From positions 1,392,001-1,456,000 of the forward strand of contig JARFJB010001970.1 of the NCBI GenBank assembly GCA_036346205.1: a stretch of DNA of 64,000 nt. The letters run 5' to 3'. The notes below the pieces were generated by a model. The model saw only the letters and a list, made by a program, of their open reading frames with translations. It ran no database searches and had not been told where the DNA came from. Every line of letters starts with the position of its first letter. The first letter of the stretch is position 1. This DNA comes from Vesta saturnalis. Its lineage: Eukaryota; Arthropoda; Insecta; Coleoptera; Lampyridae. The translations under genes were made by a program, and so were the position numbers. Positions 24,344-34,800 of this stretch are shown here, in pieces.

Positions 24344-25033
24344 ATGCAAATGTTTGTTATTGTTATGTTTATCACAATTACGAAAAGTGATTATTTAAAA
24401 CAGAATATTTCGTACTACGCATCATCAATCGCTCTATACAAGAATCGGGCTTATCTAGCATTACCGCGTAGCTCGTGCTACAATAACCTATCAAATCCAA
24501 CCTTACTCGAAGTGCAATGGAACACTGATAGTCTTAATTTAAATTTTGAACGAAAATTTTCTGTTAATCAACATTGGGGTAAATGTAATCAGTTACAAAG
24601 TGCAGTTTCATTAGACGTGGAAGTGAAAAAGGGACGTTTATGGGTTCTAGATCAAGGTAATGTTAAATGTCCACCCAGAGTTATAGTTTATAGTTTACCT
24701 ACATACACTGAAATTGCTAAATGGACATTGACCGATTTTATACACGATGATCTCAGCACACTAGTTTTGGACGTTTCTGCTGAGTATGGCCCATTGTGCT
24801 ACGTTGGTCAGAAAAGTAAAAATAAGCTAATTGTATTTTCTTTTACTAATCTAAAATGGTGCATAGTAAGCATTTTTGGTGGTGTAATACCTGAACGGAT
24901 TGCTGTGTCAAACAATGACTTAAAACTTTATTTAACTTCAGATCATAAAGATGACTTGTTTGCATTGGATTTAGCCGAGATTAGAAAAATTGGAACTGAC
25001 ATCGCAATGGTAAGCACAATAATATTGAAATAG
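24344..25033 (+). pseudogene. Second Yellow/MRJP-like gene, 3' part apparently decayed
   Basis: The 229-codon frame begins with a short hydrophobic leader (MQMFVIVMFITITKS) and keeps the family blocks YLALPRSSCYNN, LQSAVSLDVEVKKGRLWVLDQG, CPPRVIVYSLPTYTE and LYLTSDHKDDLFALDL. It lacks the N-terminal 40 or so residues that its neighbour has before YLALPR. The frame closes at 25031, but homology continues in another phase from 25021 as IEIGVKSTRVFLQ, which aligns with LGIKPSKVVVLG of the upstream paralogue. After further breaks DDWNSH near 25137 recalls its YRWDTN. So the C-terminal quarter is present but frameshifted. A GTAAGC at 25010 could instead be a donor, but no acceptor restoring frame was found. 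A sequencing indel is the other explanation. Confidence 0.65.
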
Positions 25034-25467
25034 GTGTAAAATCAACACGAGTATTTCTTCAAATTACTCTAAAAAACATTCATTACTTGTGTATGTGATT
25101 TAACTTTCCTTAACTTTAATACATCTTTAATCAAGACGATTGGAATTCGCACCGTTAAGAAATGTATGTGTATCCTATTTGCGTAATAAACGAAAAATTA
25201 ACGAGTATTAAATTACATTTTAAATTGTATAAAAGTAAGATAATAAATAATTATTACTACTTTTGAAAAATATATATTTTTTAAAACTTTAATCAGAAAT
25301 TATACTGAGAGATATTTAATTGTTGTGCGATTTGTATATTTATTGCACTTGTTATATATTGAACTATTATCATTGCCAATGAATAATTTCTTTTTTAGTG
25401 GATAGCTTTGCTTAAATTTGAGGGTATTTTGACAAAATATCACATAGATAATTGCATTCAAATAAAT
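25034..25467. other. 3' flank of the second Yellow/MRJP-like gene
   Basis: The first 180 bases hold eroded coding remnants of that gene in shifted frames, with AATAAA-type signals near 25186 and 25240. The rest is AT-rich with no feature. Confidence 0.4.
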
Positions 25468-25514
25468 AATTAAAGATCATTATTAATTTTATGAAATACA
25501 TCAATTAAAAAGTT

Positions 25515-25588
25515 TACCTCGAGTAGGATTTGAACCTACGATCTGTACTTTGCTAGAGTACCGCGTTAACCATCTGCGCTATCGAGAT
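25515..25588 (-). ncRNA. tRNA-like cloverleaf, copy 3 (best preserved)
   Basis: The 74-nt minus-strand sequence has a 7-bp acceptor (ATCTCGA with TCGAGGT, one wobble), discriminator A and a D arm with GCGC pairing three deep. The anticodon stem GTACT/AGTAC and T stem GTAGG/CCTAC (loop TTCAAAT) are perfect. The loop CTAGCAA puts AGC at the anticodon. Pol III boxes read TAGCGCAGATGG and GGTTCAAATCC. Flanks match copies 1 and 4 on both sides, which shows a repeat family rather than a lone tRNA gene. Confidence 0.7.
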
Positions 25589-25746
25589 TCAAGCCACAAT
25601 CAATGTAAATTTTGTCTTTATGTATGTAGAACTGACGTAAATTCTAAATATAATGAGATTACAATCAAATTACTTATATTAATGGAATGTGAGCCTGCAA
25701 TATCACAAGGATTCACACATACCAAAGCAACTTGACTGATGTTAAT

Positions 25747-26039
25747 TTATTATAAGTTTTGTTATGAACGCATAAGTTCAAAGGTAAATATGTCATTAAA
25801 AATTATTATTAATTTTATTAAATACATAAATAAAAAGTTTACCTCAAGTAGGATTTGAACCTACGACCTGTACTTTGCTAGAGTACCGCAGTAACCAACT
25901 GTGCTATCGAGATACAAGCCTCAATCGTTGTAAATTTTGTCTTTATGTATGTACTGATGTAAATTCTAAATATAATGAGATTATTTTATTGTATTTATTT
26001 ACTTTTGAATTTATTCTTTCATAACAAAACTTATAATAA
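25747..26039. mobile_element. MITE (about 290 bp) carrying a tRNA-like sequence
   Basis: Terminal inverted repeats begin TTATTATAAGTTTTGTTATG on the left and repeat as the complement on the right. They stay similar for about 45 bases (AACGCATAAGTTCAAAGG against AAAGAATAAATTCAAAAG). No protein is encoded. The tRNA-like unit lies centrally on the minus strand. Small size, long terminal repeats and other copies in the window indicate a non-autonomous DNA transposon; the source transposase is unknown. Confidence 0.7.
25840..25913 (-). ncRNA. tRNA-like cloverleaf, copy 4, inside the MITE
   Basis: Same 74-nt fold as the other copies: anticodon stem GTACT/AGTAC and T stem GTAGG/CCTAC intact, loop CTAGCAA. 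The D stem has one change (GCAC) and the acceptor one (TTGAGGT). Box A reads TAGCACAGTTGG and box B GGTTCAAATCC. Confidence 0.65.
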
Positions 26040-26883
26040 TTTAAAAAATTAAAGAGTTTATTAGATTTCCAGAAATTTTAACGAAACTAGAATGCACCAG
26101 TTTAATTTTAATCTATACATTTCAAAATATCCAACAGTGATAGCAGTATAATAATAATAATAATAATAAACAGAAGTAGGGCATATTACACAATACCTTT
26201 GCGCTAACTATTCTAATAAAGTGAGTAAACATGCAGAAACAATTCTAGAAACATAGAGGTCGGAAAACAATCTTACCGTTACCGAAGTTCTAGATTTCCT
26301 TAAACAAATGCTAGCAGCTACCACAAAATGATTGAAAAGATGTAGAACTCTGGTTAAAAGATACAGACAGAATAATAGCTTTATCTCAAATGAAAAGGGT
26401 TTCTACAGAAATGTAGAAAAGCAAGAAGAAGATATTAGAGAAAATGAAAGCAATATTCCGAGTACCAACCAAATCAGGCCATGTTGGAGTGAAATTTGGT
26501 CAGAACAAGTAACGGATAAAAGATGTTATTAAAACTATTTCCAGGTAAAACAAGATTTTATGATGTTTCGTAATAAAAGCAGAGGGGAATAAATGGTATT
26601 TTTTATTTTTTCAGATTTGGTTGAAAATTGGTATATGGGATCTTTGTTACATTCTAAATACATTCTCTTAATACAATTTTTCGATATCTTTCAATTTGAC
26701 CCTTTTTTCGGCATCACAGTTAACATTTTTCAAAATTCCCGCCAAATCTATGGTCACGAGACAAATGTCACAATGGATTTTTTGGTTGTCAGACATGCAG
26801 AAACGAACCGCCAATAGAGTTTTTTAGACATTTTAATAAACATTTTTCCCATTGGTGTCCAACTTTATGGCTGTCCCTGTACA
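26040..26883. other. Spacer with a (TAA)n tract and an orphan transposon end
   Basis: TAA repeats at 26151-26169. Plus-strand frames at 26332 and 26593 show no family hallmark. At 26855-26884 the sequence GGTGTCC..GTCCCTGTACATA resembles a right-hand Tc1-like end abutting the left tip of element A. Confidence 0.4.
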
Positions 26884-29043
26884 TATACAGGGTGTATTTT
26901 AAAATCACCGACAAACGAAAACTCGAGATTCTATGATTCAAAATAAGACAAAAATTATCATAGGTAAATGCTTTTCCGAAAACGCTTCCTAACCGAGGTA
27001 CTGGTTGATTAAAAAATAAATTTTTTAAGATTTTTTTAAGATTCCTCAAAAACTACAAAATATATTACACTGAGATTTGGTACACCTAAATGTACAATTA
27101 ATCAGGTGAGTTTGAATCAACTGGCTCCATCCAGTGGCGTAGAATATGTTAAGTTAATCACTTTAAGTAAAAAAAAACGCACGTCCCTGCCTTTTTTGAA
27201 GAAATATTTTTTTGTTAAATTCAACATTTAATTCTGCAAATAAAATCATACTTAGTATTTTTTCGATTCGGCACCCGTTTTGGAAATATTTTGCATTAAC
27301 ATAAACGACCACATTATTCAGTAATAGCCAAATTAAATAAATCAGAGATTGCTTTGCATTTGACAGTTACGTATCTTATGTTTGCTAAAATAGTTGCATT
27401 AAGCGTGTCTTGTAATTCATTGTTTGTGTCTAATTACTGTGAAAAAATGAATTATTCCAAACGAGAACTGGTCGATATGCATTTATGTTATGGTAATACT
27501 AATTGCAATGCTCGTGCAGCTGTTCGACTTTATGAACAAAGATTTCCAAATAGAAGATATCCACATCATACTACGTTTAGAACCGTTCATCGTAACTTGT
27601 TATAGTATGGAAGTTTAAAAGGAAAGAAAAATTCCGGACGAAATGCTCGTGTACCAGTTGAAATTGAGGAACAAATTTTAGATAGAGGTTATGAAAATTC
27701 ATCAATAAGTACGCGTGAGTTAGGTTTAGAATTTGGTGTGTCGCATAGTAAGTCTCGGAAAGTTTTACGAGAACAAAATTTACATCCCTTTCACCTACAA
27801 AGAGTGCATGCATTATTGCCTGCTGACCATCCTCGTCGAATGAATTTTTGCGAATGGTTTTATATAAAATGCTGAAGATGTACAATTTGTTAGAAACTGA
27901 TGAATGTATTTTTCCCGAAATGGAATAATAAACTTGCATAATTCCCACAAATGGTTAAATGAAAATCAGCATCCAACTGTAGTTACAGCTCATCAACGTA
28001 GATTTAGCGAAAATATTTGGATAGGTATACTAGACGATCACCTAATCGCACCTATCCGTTTTCCTCAAATACTTACTGGCGAATTCTATTTAAATTTTTG
28101 AGAGAACATTTGCCAGAATTGTTTAACGACGTACTCTTAGATGTTAGAATGAACATGTATTTCATGCATGATGGTGCACCACCACATTCTACACGAAACG
28201 TCAGAGAATTTTTAAATGCATAGTTCCCTGGACGCTGGATTGGACGAGGAAGTGAAGTACCGTGGCCGGCACGATCGCTAGATTTAAACCCATTGGATTT
28301 TTTTTGTGTGGGGGTATCTGAAAACTCGTGTCTATTATGTTCAAATTGATAATTGAGAGCAACTTTGAAATCGCATACAGATGGCATGCGATGAGATTAG
28401 GGCTATGCCACAAATTTTTCAGCGTGTTAGGTTTCATTCGCTAAGAAGTATACAAGCTTGCATTCAAAAGGAAGGAGGACATTTTGAACAATATGTGTAA
28501 AAAGAATTATTATTTTGTTTTTGATTCCTTCAATATCTCTTTAATAACGTACCTAACAGTTAACTGCGTTATTTTTTTGTAAAAAAAACAAATTTTGATT
28601 TTTAATGAATAATGTGGTCGTTTATGTTAATGCAAAATATTTGAAAACGGGGTGCCGAATCGAAAAAATACTAAGTATGATTTTATTTGCAGAATTAAAT
28701 GTTGAATGTGTCAAAAAAATATTTCTTTAAAAAAACCAGGGGCGTGCGTTTTTTTTACTTAAATTGATTAACTTAAAATATTCTACGACACTGGATGCAG
28801 TCAGTTGACTCAAAGTCACCTGATTAATTGTTTTTAATTAGACATTTAGGTGTACCAAATCTCAGTATAATATCTTTTGTAGTTTTTGAGGAATCTTAAA
28901 AAAACCTTAAAAAAAGTATTTTTTAGTCAACCTGTATCTCGGTTAGGAAGCATTTTCGGAAAAGCGTTTATGATCATTTTTGTCTTATTTTGAATCGTAG
29001 AATCTCCAGCTTTCGTTTGTCGGTAATTTCAAAATTAATATAT
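26884..29043 (+). mobile_element. Element A: Tc1/mariner transposon with 437-bp terminal inverted repeats
   Basis: Left tip TATACAGGGTGTATTTTAAA at 26884. The left arm to 27320 is matched by 28607-29043 as reverse complement with scattered differences and small indels. The right tip shares TATACACC with the left tip of element B. One degraded transposase gene lies between the arms. Such long arms are unusual beside the 20-30 bp of standard mariners. Confidence 0.8.
27447..28500 (+). pseudogene. Element A transposase relic
   Basis: The start at 27447 (MNYSKRELVDMHLCYG) is followed by YEQRFPNRRYPHHTTFRTV, a helix-turn-helix with the Tyr/Phe-Pro-Asn-Arg-Arg turn of this transposase group. The linker STRELGLEFGVSHS and HPFHLQRVHALLPADH come next. 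After a stop at about 27603 and frameshifts near 27870, the first catalytic block is ETDECIFPRNG, the second MYFMHDGAPPHSTR and the third WPARSLDLNPLDFF. The three Asp remain readable. The end reads IQKEGGHFEQYV. At least five lesions separate these pieces, so no protein can be made. Confidence 0.78.
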
Positions 29044-31428
29044 ACACCGTGTCCAAGATAAGGATGCCCACTATGGGGATCTCAGAAACGGTAAGAGATG
29101 GAAGATCGGTTAAATGGAGCAAAAACTACGCATTTGAGAGGATGTATTTATGGTCTTTGTAGAACTCGAATATCTCTTTTAGTTTTTGAGATATTTGAAA
29201 AAAATTGGATTTTCTGATTTTCGTTTTTATTTTTTTCTGACCTTATTTGAAGAGCTATCAAGAAAAGAAGAGCATATTTTCATTGCCACTTTTCTAGCTC
29301 TACTTAATGCTGTTATTCAATTTTTGACACAACGTTTGGTTTGTTGGCAACCATCATCAACTTTATTTTTTTAAATACACGAAAAAATTATTTTTGCCAT
29401 ATTTAAATTCTCTTCTTAATTATGAATTCAACGATATATCACACTTTACATTTTTGATACGTTTCGGATGAGAAAATTCGTATTCAATGTAAAACATCGG
29501 AAACGTACAGTTAAAATTAATACTAGAAACATTAGAAAACCGTAAAATTATTATAAAATTATGTTTTGTAATTTTAAATGATAGACAAATAAAAAGCAAA
29601 TTTATTTTAAAGGTTAATAAACTAACAAAAGATGTTCAAAGAAATTCCCGTTATTCTCTAAACATAAATAGCATCTTCTAACTGTAGCATCTAAAACATT
29701 CTTCAGCATTTGAGTAGTAATACTAGCAAACGCTTCGAGAACTAATCTTTGTAAAATTTATTCGTTTTCAATATCGTTTCCATAAATGTAATTTTTACTG
29801 TATCCCCAAAGAAAAAAACCCAAAGGTGTTATATCTGGAGAACGGGGCTGGCCACAGTACATTTACATGAGTGTCAATACATCTTTCTGGAAATCTAACT
29901 GACAGGCATTTTCTGACAACTCTGGAATTATGTGCTGGTGCACCGTCCTGCATAAACCAACAACCTTCAACTTCTTGGGAAGGCAAATCATTCAAAGCTA
30001 TCTCTAATTCATTTTGAAGTAAACTTTGGTAACGTTCAGAATTTAACGACTCGTGGTAAATGAAAGGACTTATAATTCGAGTACCGAATATAGCAGCCAC
30101 ATATTAAATCCGAAACGGTGTTGGTATTTGGCCGTTTTGTACAGACGTGGATTTACTCTTGCCCAATAATGAGCATTTCTACGATTAAAAATTCCATTAT
30201 TATTAACCATACTTTCATCGGATCATATTATTTTATTCGGAAAATTCATTGTCTTGAGATTGACGTGTATACCATTCGCAAAATATTCTACGTCTTTCTG
30301 GGTCAACTGGTCGAAGTCCTTGGCAAATTCTAAATTTATGTGGATGTACGTTCTCCTTATTTAGAACATAATGAGCTGTGGAATGGGCTATGCCAGTTGC
30401 CTCTTCAATTTTCCTAGTAGAAACCTCTGGATTTTCCGTTACAGCTAATAAAACAGTATTGGCTTTTTCTTCATTGGAAGGTTTTTTGCGAGATTTTACA
30501 GGTTTTTGAACGCACCATATTCTTTTAGATTAACTGCTAATGTGCGAAAAGTTCTTTTGTGAGGTTGGCGCCTTTCTGGATATTTGTTTAAATACATTAT
30601 TTCGGCTTCAGAACAATTACGTTGACACAAAATGTAACACGTCAGTATATCGAATTTTCCATTATTTGAAAAATGTATTCCTACCATATTGTTTTTAGGT
30701 AAACATAAAATGTAATTAACTCAAAGACCACTAAACAAACGTAATACGGACAACAATCAATTATGACAGGTAGGTAAACAAAATTCAAAGCCAACTATTT
30801 TTATCAAATGCATCAGTACGACGGAAGATGTATTTTAACTGTTTAATTAATAGTATTTTCACTAAATACATACTTGTGAATTATTTTATTCGCAACAGGC
30901 ATTAGAAAATAAGAAAACATTATTTTATAATAATTTTAGTTTTCTAATGTTTCTAGTATTAGTTTTAACTGTACGTTTTCGATGTTTTACATTGAATATG
31001 AATTTTCTCTTCCGAAACGTATCAAAAATATAAAGTGTGATAAATCGTTGAATTCAGAATCAAGGAGAGAATTTAAATATGGCAAAAAAAATTTTTTCGT
31101 GAATTTAAAAAAATAAAGTTGATGATGGTTGCTAACAAACGAAACGTTGTATCAAAAATTGAATAACAGTATTAAGTAGAGCTAGAAAATTGGCAATAAA
31201 AATGTGTTCTTCTTTTCTTCATAGCTCTTCAAATAAGGTCAGAAAAAAATAAAAACGAAAATCAGAAAATTCAATTTTTTTGAAATATCTCAAAATCTAA
31301 AAGGGATATTCGAGTTCTAGAAAGACCATAAATACATCCTCTCACATGTGTAACTTTTGTTCCATTTAACCGACCTTCCATCTCTTACCGTTTGAGATCC
31401 CCATACTGGGCATTCTTATCTTGGACAC

Positions 31429-31434
<6 letters not shown>
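29041..31434 (-). mobile_element. Element B: Tc1/mariner transposon with about 525-bp terminal inverted repeats
   Basis: The left tip TATACACCGTGTCCAAGATA at 29041 and the right tip GGACACGGTATA at 31434 are complementary. Arms 29041-29570 and 30911-31434 match throughout with minor indels. It directly abuts element A on the left and a (TA)n tract on the right. The transposase relic is on the minus strand. Confidence 0.8.
29624..30687 (-). pseudogene. Element B transposase relic, third catalytic Asp replaced
   Basis: From 30687 the reading has MYLNKYPERRQPHKRTFRTL (helix-turn-helix turn) and ENPEVSTRKIEEATGIAHS. Then come a Ser-Asp-Glu-Ser first block near 30215, MAAIFGTRIISPFIYHE, and the second block CWFMQDGAPAHNSR. 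The third block, in another frame near 29830, reads SPDITPLGFFLWGYS, with Gly where the catalytic acidic residue should be. The C-terminus (CLENNGNFFEHLL) is still readable to about 29624. Several stops and frameshifts also occur. Confidence 0.75.

Positions 31435-31490
<56 letters not shown>
31431..31490. repeat. (TA)n tract between elements B and C
   Basis: About 30 TA units with no interruption, bounded by the right tip of element B and the left tip of element C. Both elements use TA targets. Confidence 0.95.
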
Positions 31491-31493
<3 letters not shown>

Positions 31494-33125
31494 TGTCCCC
31501 GGATCGACTTTAAAGACGGAAAATTCTCTTATTTTGATTTCTCAGAAAATTTCATTCTTGATGATTTGCCCTGCTTGTTTTCAAACCACCGAAACACAAA
31601 TTACTTTCTATTTTACTCGTACGGTTCTCGAGATAATATCATTTTTCTTGAAAAATTGGACTTTTTAGAAGTAACTTTAGTAGGCAGATTTCATTGAAAA
31701 ACACCACAGACAGAAATTGTCAAATGTGATAATTATGTTGAACTTAATTCATGCTAATTTGAATTGTATGCTATAATGTTGACTTTACAACAATGAATTT
31801 ATCTAATTCAATGTTACGGAACTGGGTAAGAGTGCTACTGAGTTGTTATCAGAAAATTCAACCAAAAATAATCGGAGGTTTACATTTCGAATGCCGGAGA
31901 AAAAACTTGGTAACTAAATTCCTTCAAACAGGCTCGGTTTTAAACCTAAAGAAGCCAAAGAAGTTGTTCGATGAAGAAGATGCTGCTACTGTTCTCGCCG
32001 TTCATTCCGCAACAGAAGTTCCAAGGTTGTCTTTAAGAAGGAGGGCACTACGAATTGGGATAGGTAAATCACATTTACAAAGAATCTTCAAGGAGAACAA
32101 AATTTTACCATTTAAGCCGCAATTTAGGCAAAATTTAGAGAACGGTGATGAAGCCAAAGGTCTGGGTTTTTGTTTTGAAATGGGCAATAGAGTTTTGGAA
32201 GATTCAAATTTTCATAAACGAATAATGTTCTCCTATGAATCGACCTTTTCAACTAACGGAGTCGTTTCCTCCCAACATTGCCGCTACTGGAGTAGGACGA
32301 ATCCAAACTTCCAAATTGCTAGTCGCAGACAATGTTTGAAAAAAGTTAATGTGTGGTGTGCGGTTTCGTACCATAAAATTATTAGCCCATATTTTTTTGA
32401 TCAAAATTTAAACCGTTATTCATATTTGAAAATGTTGCAAAATTTTTTAACTGATAAACTGGATGAATTGCCATTGAACTACCAAATTAAAATGTTCTTC
32501 CAGCACGATGGGTGCCCTGCTCATTATGCCGGTACTGTTCGCCAGTGGCTCAATACAGAGTTCCATGATAACTGGATAGGAAGAGATGGTCCCATTTTAT
32601 GGCCGCCGAGAAGTCCTGATCTCACAATAATGGACTTTTATCTGTGGGGTCGTTTAAAACAAATTGTTTACAGTGAGCCATTAGAAAATGATGAAGAGCA
32701 ATTGAAAAATAGGATATGGAATGCTGACCAGTCCCTTTCAATCGAAGAAATAAGGTTCAATGAATTCAGAGCTCGCATTGAAATCTGTGCGGAAAAAGGA
32801 GGAGCATTATTCGAATAGAAAAGTAATAGTTCAGTTTTTTGAGAATTTCATTTCATTTTACCATCAATTGTTAAATTTATTAATTAAAACTTGTGAGACC
32901 AATTTGATTTTTCCTTTGAAACAAATCAATTTACTTCAAAAAATTACGAAAAGCTCGAATTTTTCAAGAAAAATGATATTATCTCGAGAACCGTTTGAGT
33001 TAAATAGCAAGTAATTTGTGTTTCGGGGGTTTGAAAACAAGCAGGGCAAATCAGCAAGAATCACATTTTCTGAGAAATCAAAAATAAGAGATTTTTCCCT
33101 CTTTTAAAGTCGATCCGGGGACATA

Positions 33126-33130
<5 letters not shown>
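31489..33130 (+). mobile_element. Element C: Tc1/mariner transposon with about 170-bp terminal inverted repeats
   Basis: Tips are TAGTATGTCCCCGGATCGAC on the left and GATCCGGGGACATACTGTA on the right. Arms 31489-31657 and 32958-33130 match as reverse complements. Both ends lie in (TA)n. The single transposase frame inside is uninterrupted, which makes this the least eroded of the A-B-C cluster. Confidence 0.85.
31793..32818 (+). CDS. Tc1/mariner transposase, full-length frame with first catalytic Asp changed to Tyr
   Basis: The 341-codon frame runs unbroken between the element C repeats. An N-terminal helix-turn-helix region (about residues 1-110) includes VTKFLQTGSVLN and RRRALRIGIGKSHLQRI. 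The RNase-H-like core follows. The first block reads RIMFSYESTFSTNG where related copies have Asp-Glu-Ser; a single G to T change in the GAT codon explains the Tyr. The second block FFQHDGCPAHYAG and the third WPPRSPDLTIMDFYLWG keep their Asp. The C-terminus is EICAEKGGALFE. Length is normal for the group. With one metal-binding Asp missing, strand cleavage is not expected, while DNA binding and dimerisation could persist. Whether it is expressed cannot be seen. Confidence 0.85.
   Translation: MNLSNSMLRNWVRVLLSCYQKIQPKIIGGLHFECRRKNLVTKFLQTGSVLNLKKPKKLFDEEDAATVLAVHSATEVPRLSLRRRALRIGIGKSHLQRIFKENKILPFKPQFRQNLENGDEAKGLGFCFEMGNRVLEDSNFHKRIMFSYESTFSTNGVVSSQHCRYWSRTNPNFQIASRRQCLKKVNVWCAVSYHKIISPYFFDQNLNRYSYLKMLQNFLTDKLDELPLNYQIKMFFQHDGCPAHYAGTVRQWLNTEFHDNWIGRDGPILWPPRSPDLTIMDFYLWGRLKQIVYSEPLENDEEQLKNRIWNADQSLSIEEIRFNEFRARIEICAEKGGALFE

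Positions 33131-33180
<50 letters not shown>
33128..33180. repeat. (TA)n tract at the right tip of element C
   Basis: About 25 TA units following ACATACTG. An R2/R4-type retroelement fragment begins immediately after it. Confidence 0.95.
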
Positions 33181-33184
<4 letters not shown>

Positions 33185-33199
33185 TAGTAACTTTATGAA

Positions 33200-34800
33200 T
33201 CAAACAATTACAAAATGGAAAACCCATCTCACTTTGAAGACACCTACAACATTTGGAGCCGGAATAGTAAATATAAGAGGAATTTTCGAGGGTGTTTCGC
33301 TAAGGCCATTGCGGTTCTGCTTAGCTATAAAACCTCTAACAAATGCCTACCAAAGGGGTACATATTAACAAATACTTCGTCAAATGTAAGTTATCTCCTG
33401 CATAAGGACGACCTGAAGCTATACACGAGCAAAGAAAAACATTTGCAAGATCTCATAGAATGTACCGAAAATTACAGTAATAACATCAAAATGCAGTTCG
33501 GTATGGACAAATGCAACACTCACGCTATGATTAAAGGCGTATGGAGTGATCATCAAGAATGTGAAATCGGACATGAGCAGGGTATATTGAGGCTATGGGA
33601 AAGGATGATCTTTATAAGTACTTAGGTTATATGCAAGCAAAAGGTTTAGAACAAAGGAAAACGAAAGAAGAGCTTAAAGAAAAATATATTAAAAGGGTAA
33701 AGTCGATATTATACACCTATGCAACATCGGTGTTAGTCTACAGCTTTGGTGTAATCTATTGGAATGATACAATGCTAGAAAATCTCGGTAGACAAACCAG
33801 AAGACTGTTTACTTCATATAGAGGTCTAAGGAAAGATTTCATCTAGCAAAACGCGAAGGGAGTAGAGGAATCAAAGAAATTCATTAATGTCAATACGAAC
33901 AAATAGCCAGCCTCAGAGAATATTTTCTCAAAAAGGCAGAAATATCAGAGTATAGTAAATACAAATGCACGAATTACACCATTGAAACTCAAAGACTGCA
34001 TGTTTGACCCCACAACTCAAATAAGAAAGGTAAATTAGATGATGCAAAACTGAAAAACCAAATCACTCCATGGAAGATATCTCGAACATCTATAAAGCAA
34101 ACACATTGACAAGAAGGCATCTCAAGCGTGGCTTACACATGGTGACATCCACATTGAAACGTAGGGTACCCAAGACCAAGTAATAGCTACAAGAAATTAC
34201 AAAAAGTACGTAGTAAAGGATAGGACAGTTATTCATGACTGGTGTAGAATTTGCAACAAGAAATCGGAAAACATAGACCACATTATATCTGGATGTGAAG
34301 TTTTAGCTCCAAAACAATATATCGATAGGCACAATAATGTTGCTAAAATAATACATCAAAAGGTATGTAAAAACTACGAGTGCCTTACAGAAAAGCTACC
34401 TTGTCACAACTACAAACCTGCATCGGCCATCGATAATAAAAAACTAAAATTTATTGGGACAGACAAATAATTACGGTATGTCGCGATAGAACACAATAAA
34501 CTGGACATCGTAGTTATAGATAAACAGAAGAACATAACGTACTTGATTGATATAGCAGTGCCCTTAGCGACTAATATTGAAAAATCGTAAAGGGGAGAAA
34601 ATGTCAAAATACTTGCCATTAGCAGACGATATCCGGAAAATGTGGAAACAGAAAAAAGTTATTATAGTCCCACTAGTAATCGGAGTTACCCCTGATACAC
34701 CTCTAAAGCTAAAAGATAAGCTACAGAAAATAAATCTACCTGAAGACACCTAGCTTCTGATGCACGAAGTAGTGATCACCTACAGTATAGCCCAAAGTGC
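33200..34800 (+). pseudogene. R2/R4-type non-LTR retrotransposon: RT end, zinc finger and restriction-like endonuclease
   Basis: The catalytic RT region near 33390-33520 reads LLHKDDLKLYTSKEKHLQ and IKMQFGMDKCN, where the usual aromatic-Met-Asp-Asp has become His-Lys-Asp-Asp. The thumb follows in 33595-33846 (DDLYKYLGYMQAKG, LVYSFGVIYWN). After many stops, TRRHLKRGLH and a CCHC finger CRICNKKSENIDHIISGC appear near 34240-34300. The endonuclease core LDIVVIDKQKNITYLIDIAVP is near 34500-34560; its Asp residues match the PD-(D/E)XK-like nuclease of site-specific elements. RT followed by finger and C-terminal nuclease, without an APE domain, places it in the R2/R4/Dong group. The N-terminal RT is missing on the left. 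Confidence 0.75.

Noticed and set aside
25010..25015. Splice donor continuing the second Yellow/MRJP-like gene into a distal exon
   Set aside because: Homologous codons continue immediately past the site in a shifted frame, so a frameshift explains the data better; no downstream exon was recognised.
25515..25588. Functional tRNA-Ala(AGC) gene
   Set aside because: The fold is good, but the alanine identity pair G3-U70 is missing and the flanks are shared with other copies, pointing to a repeat family.
32002..32187. Minus-strand frame within element C
   Set aside because: It is antisense to the intact transposase frame.
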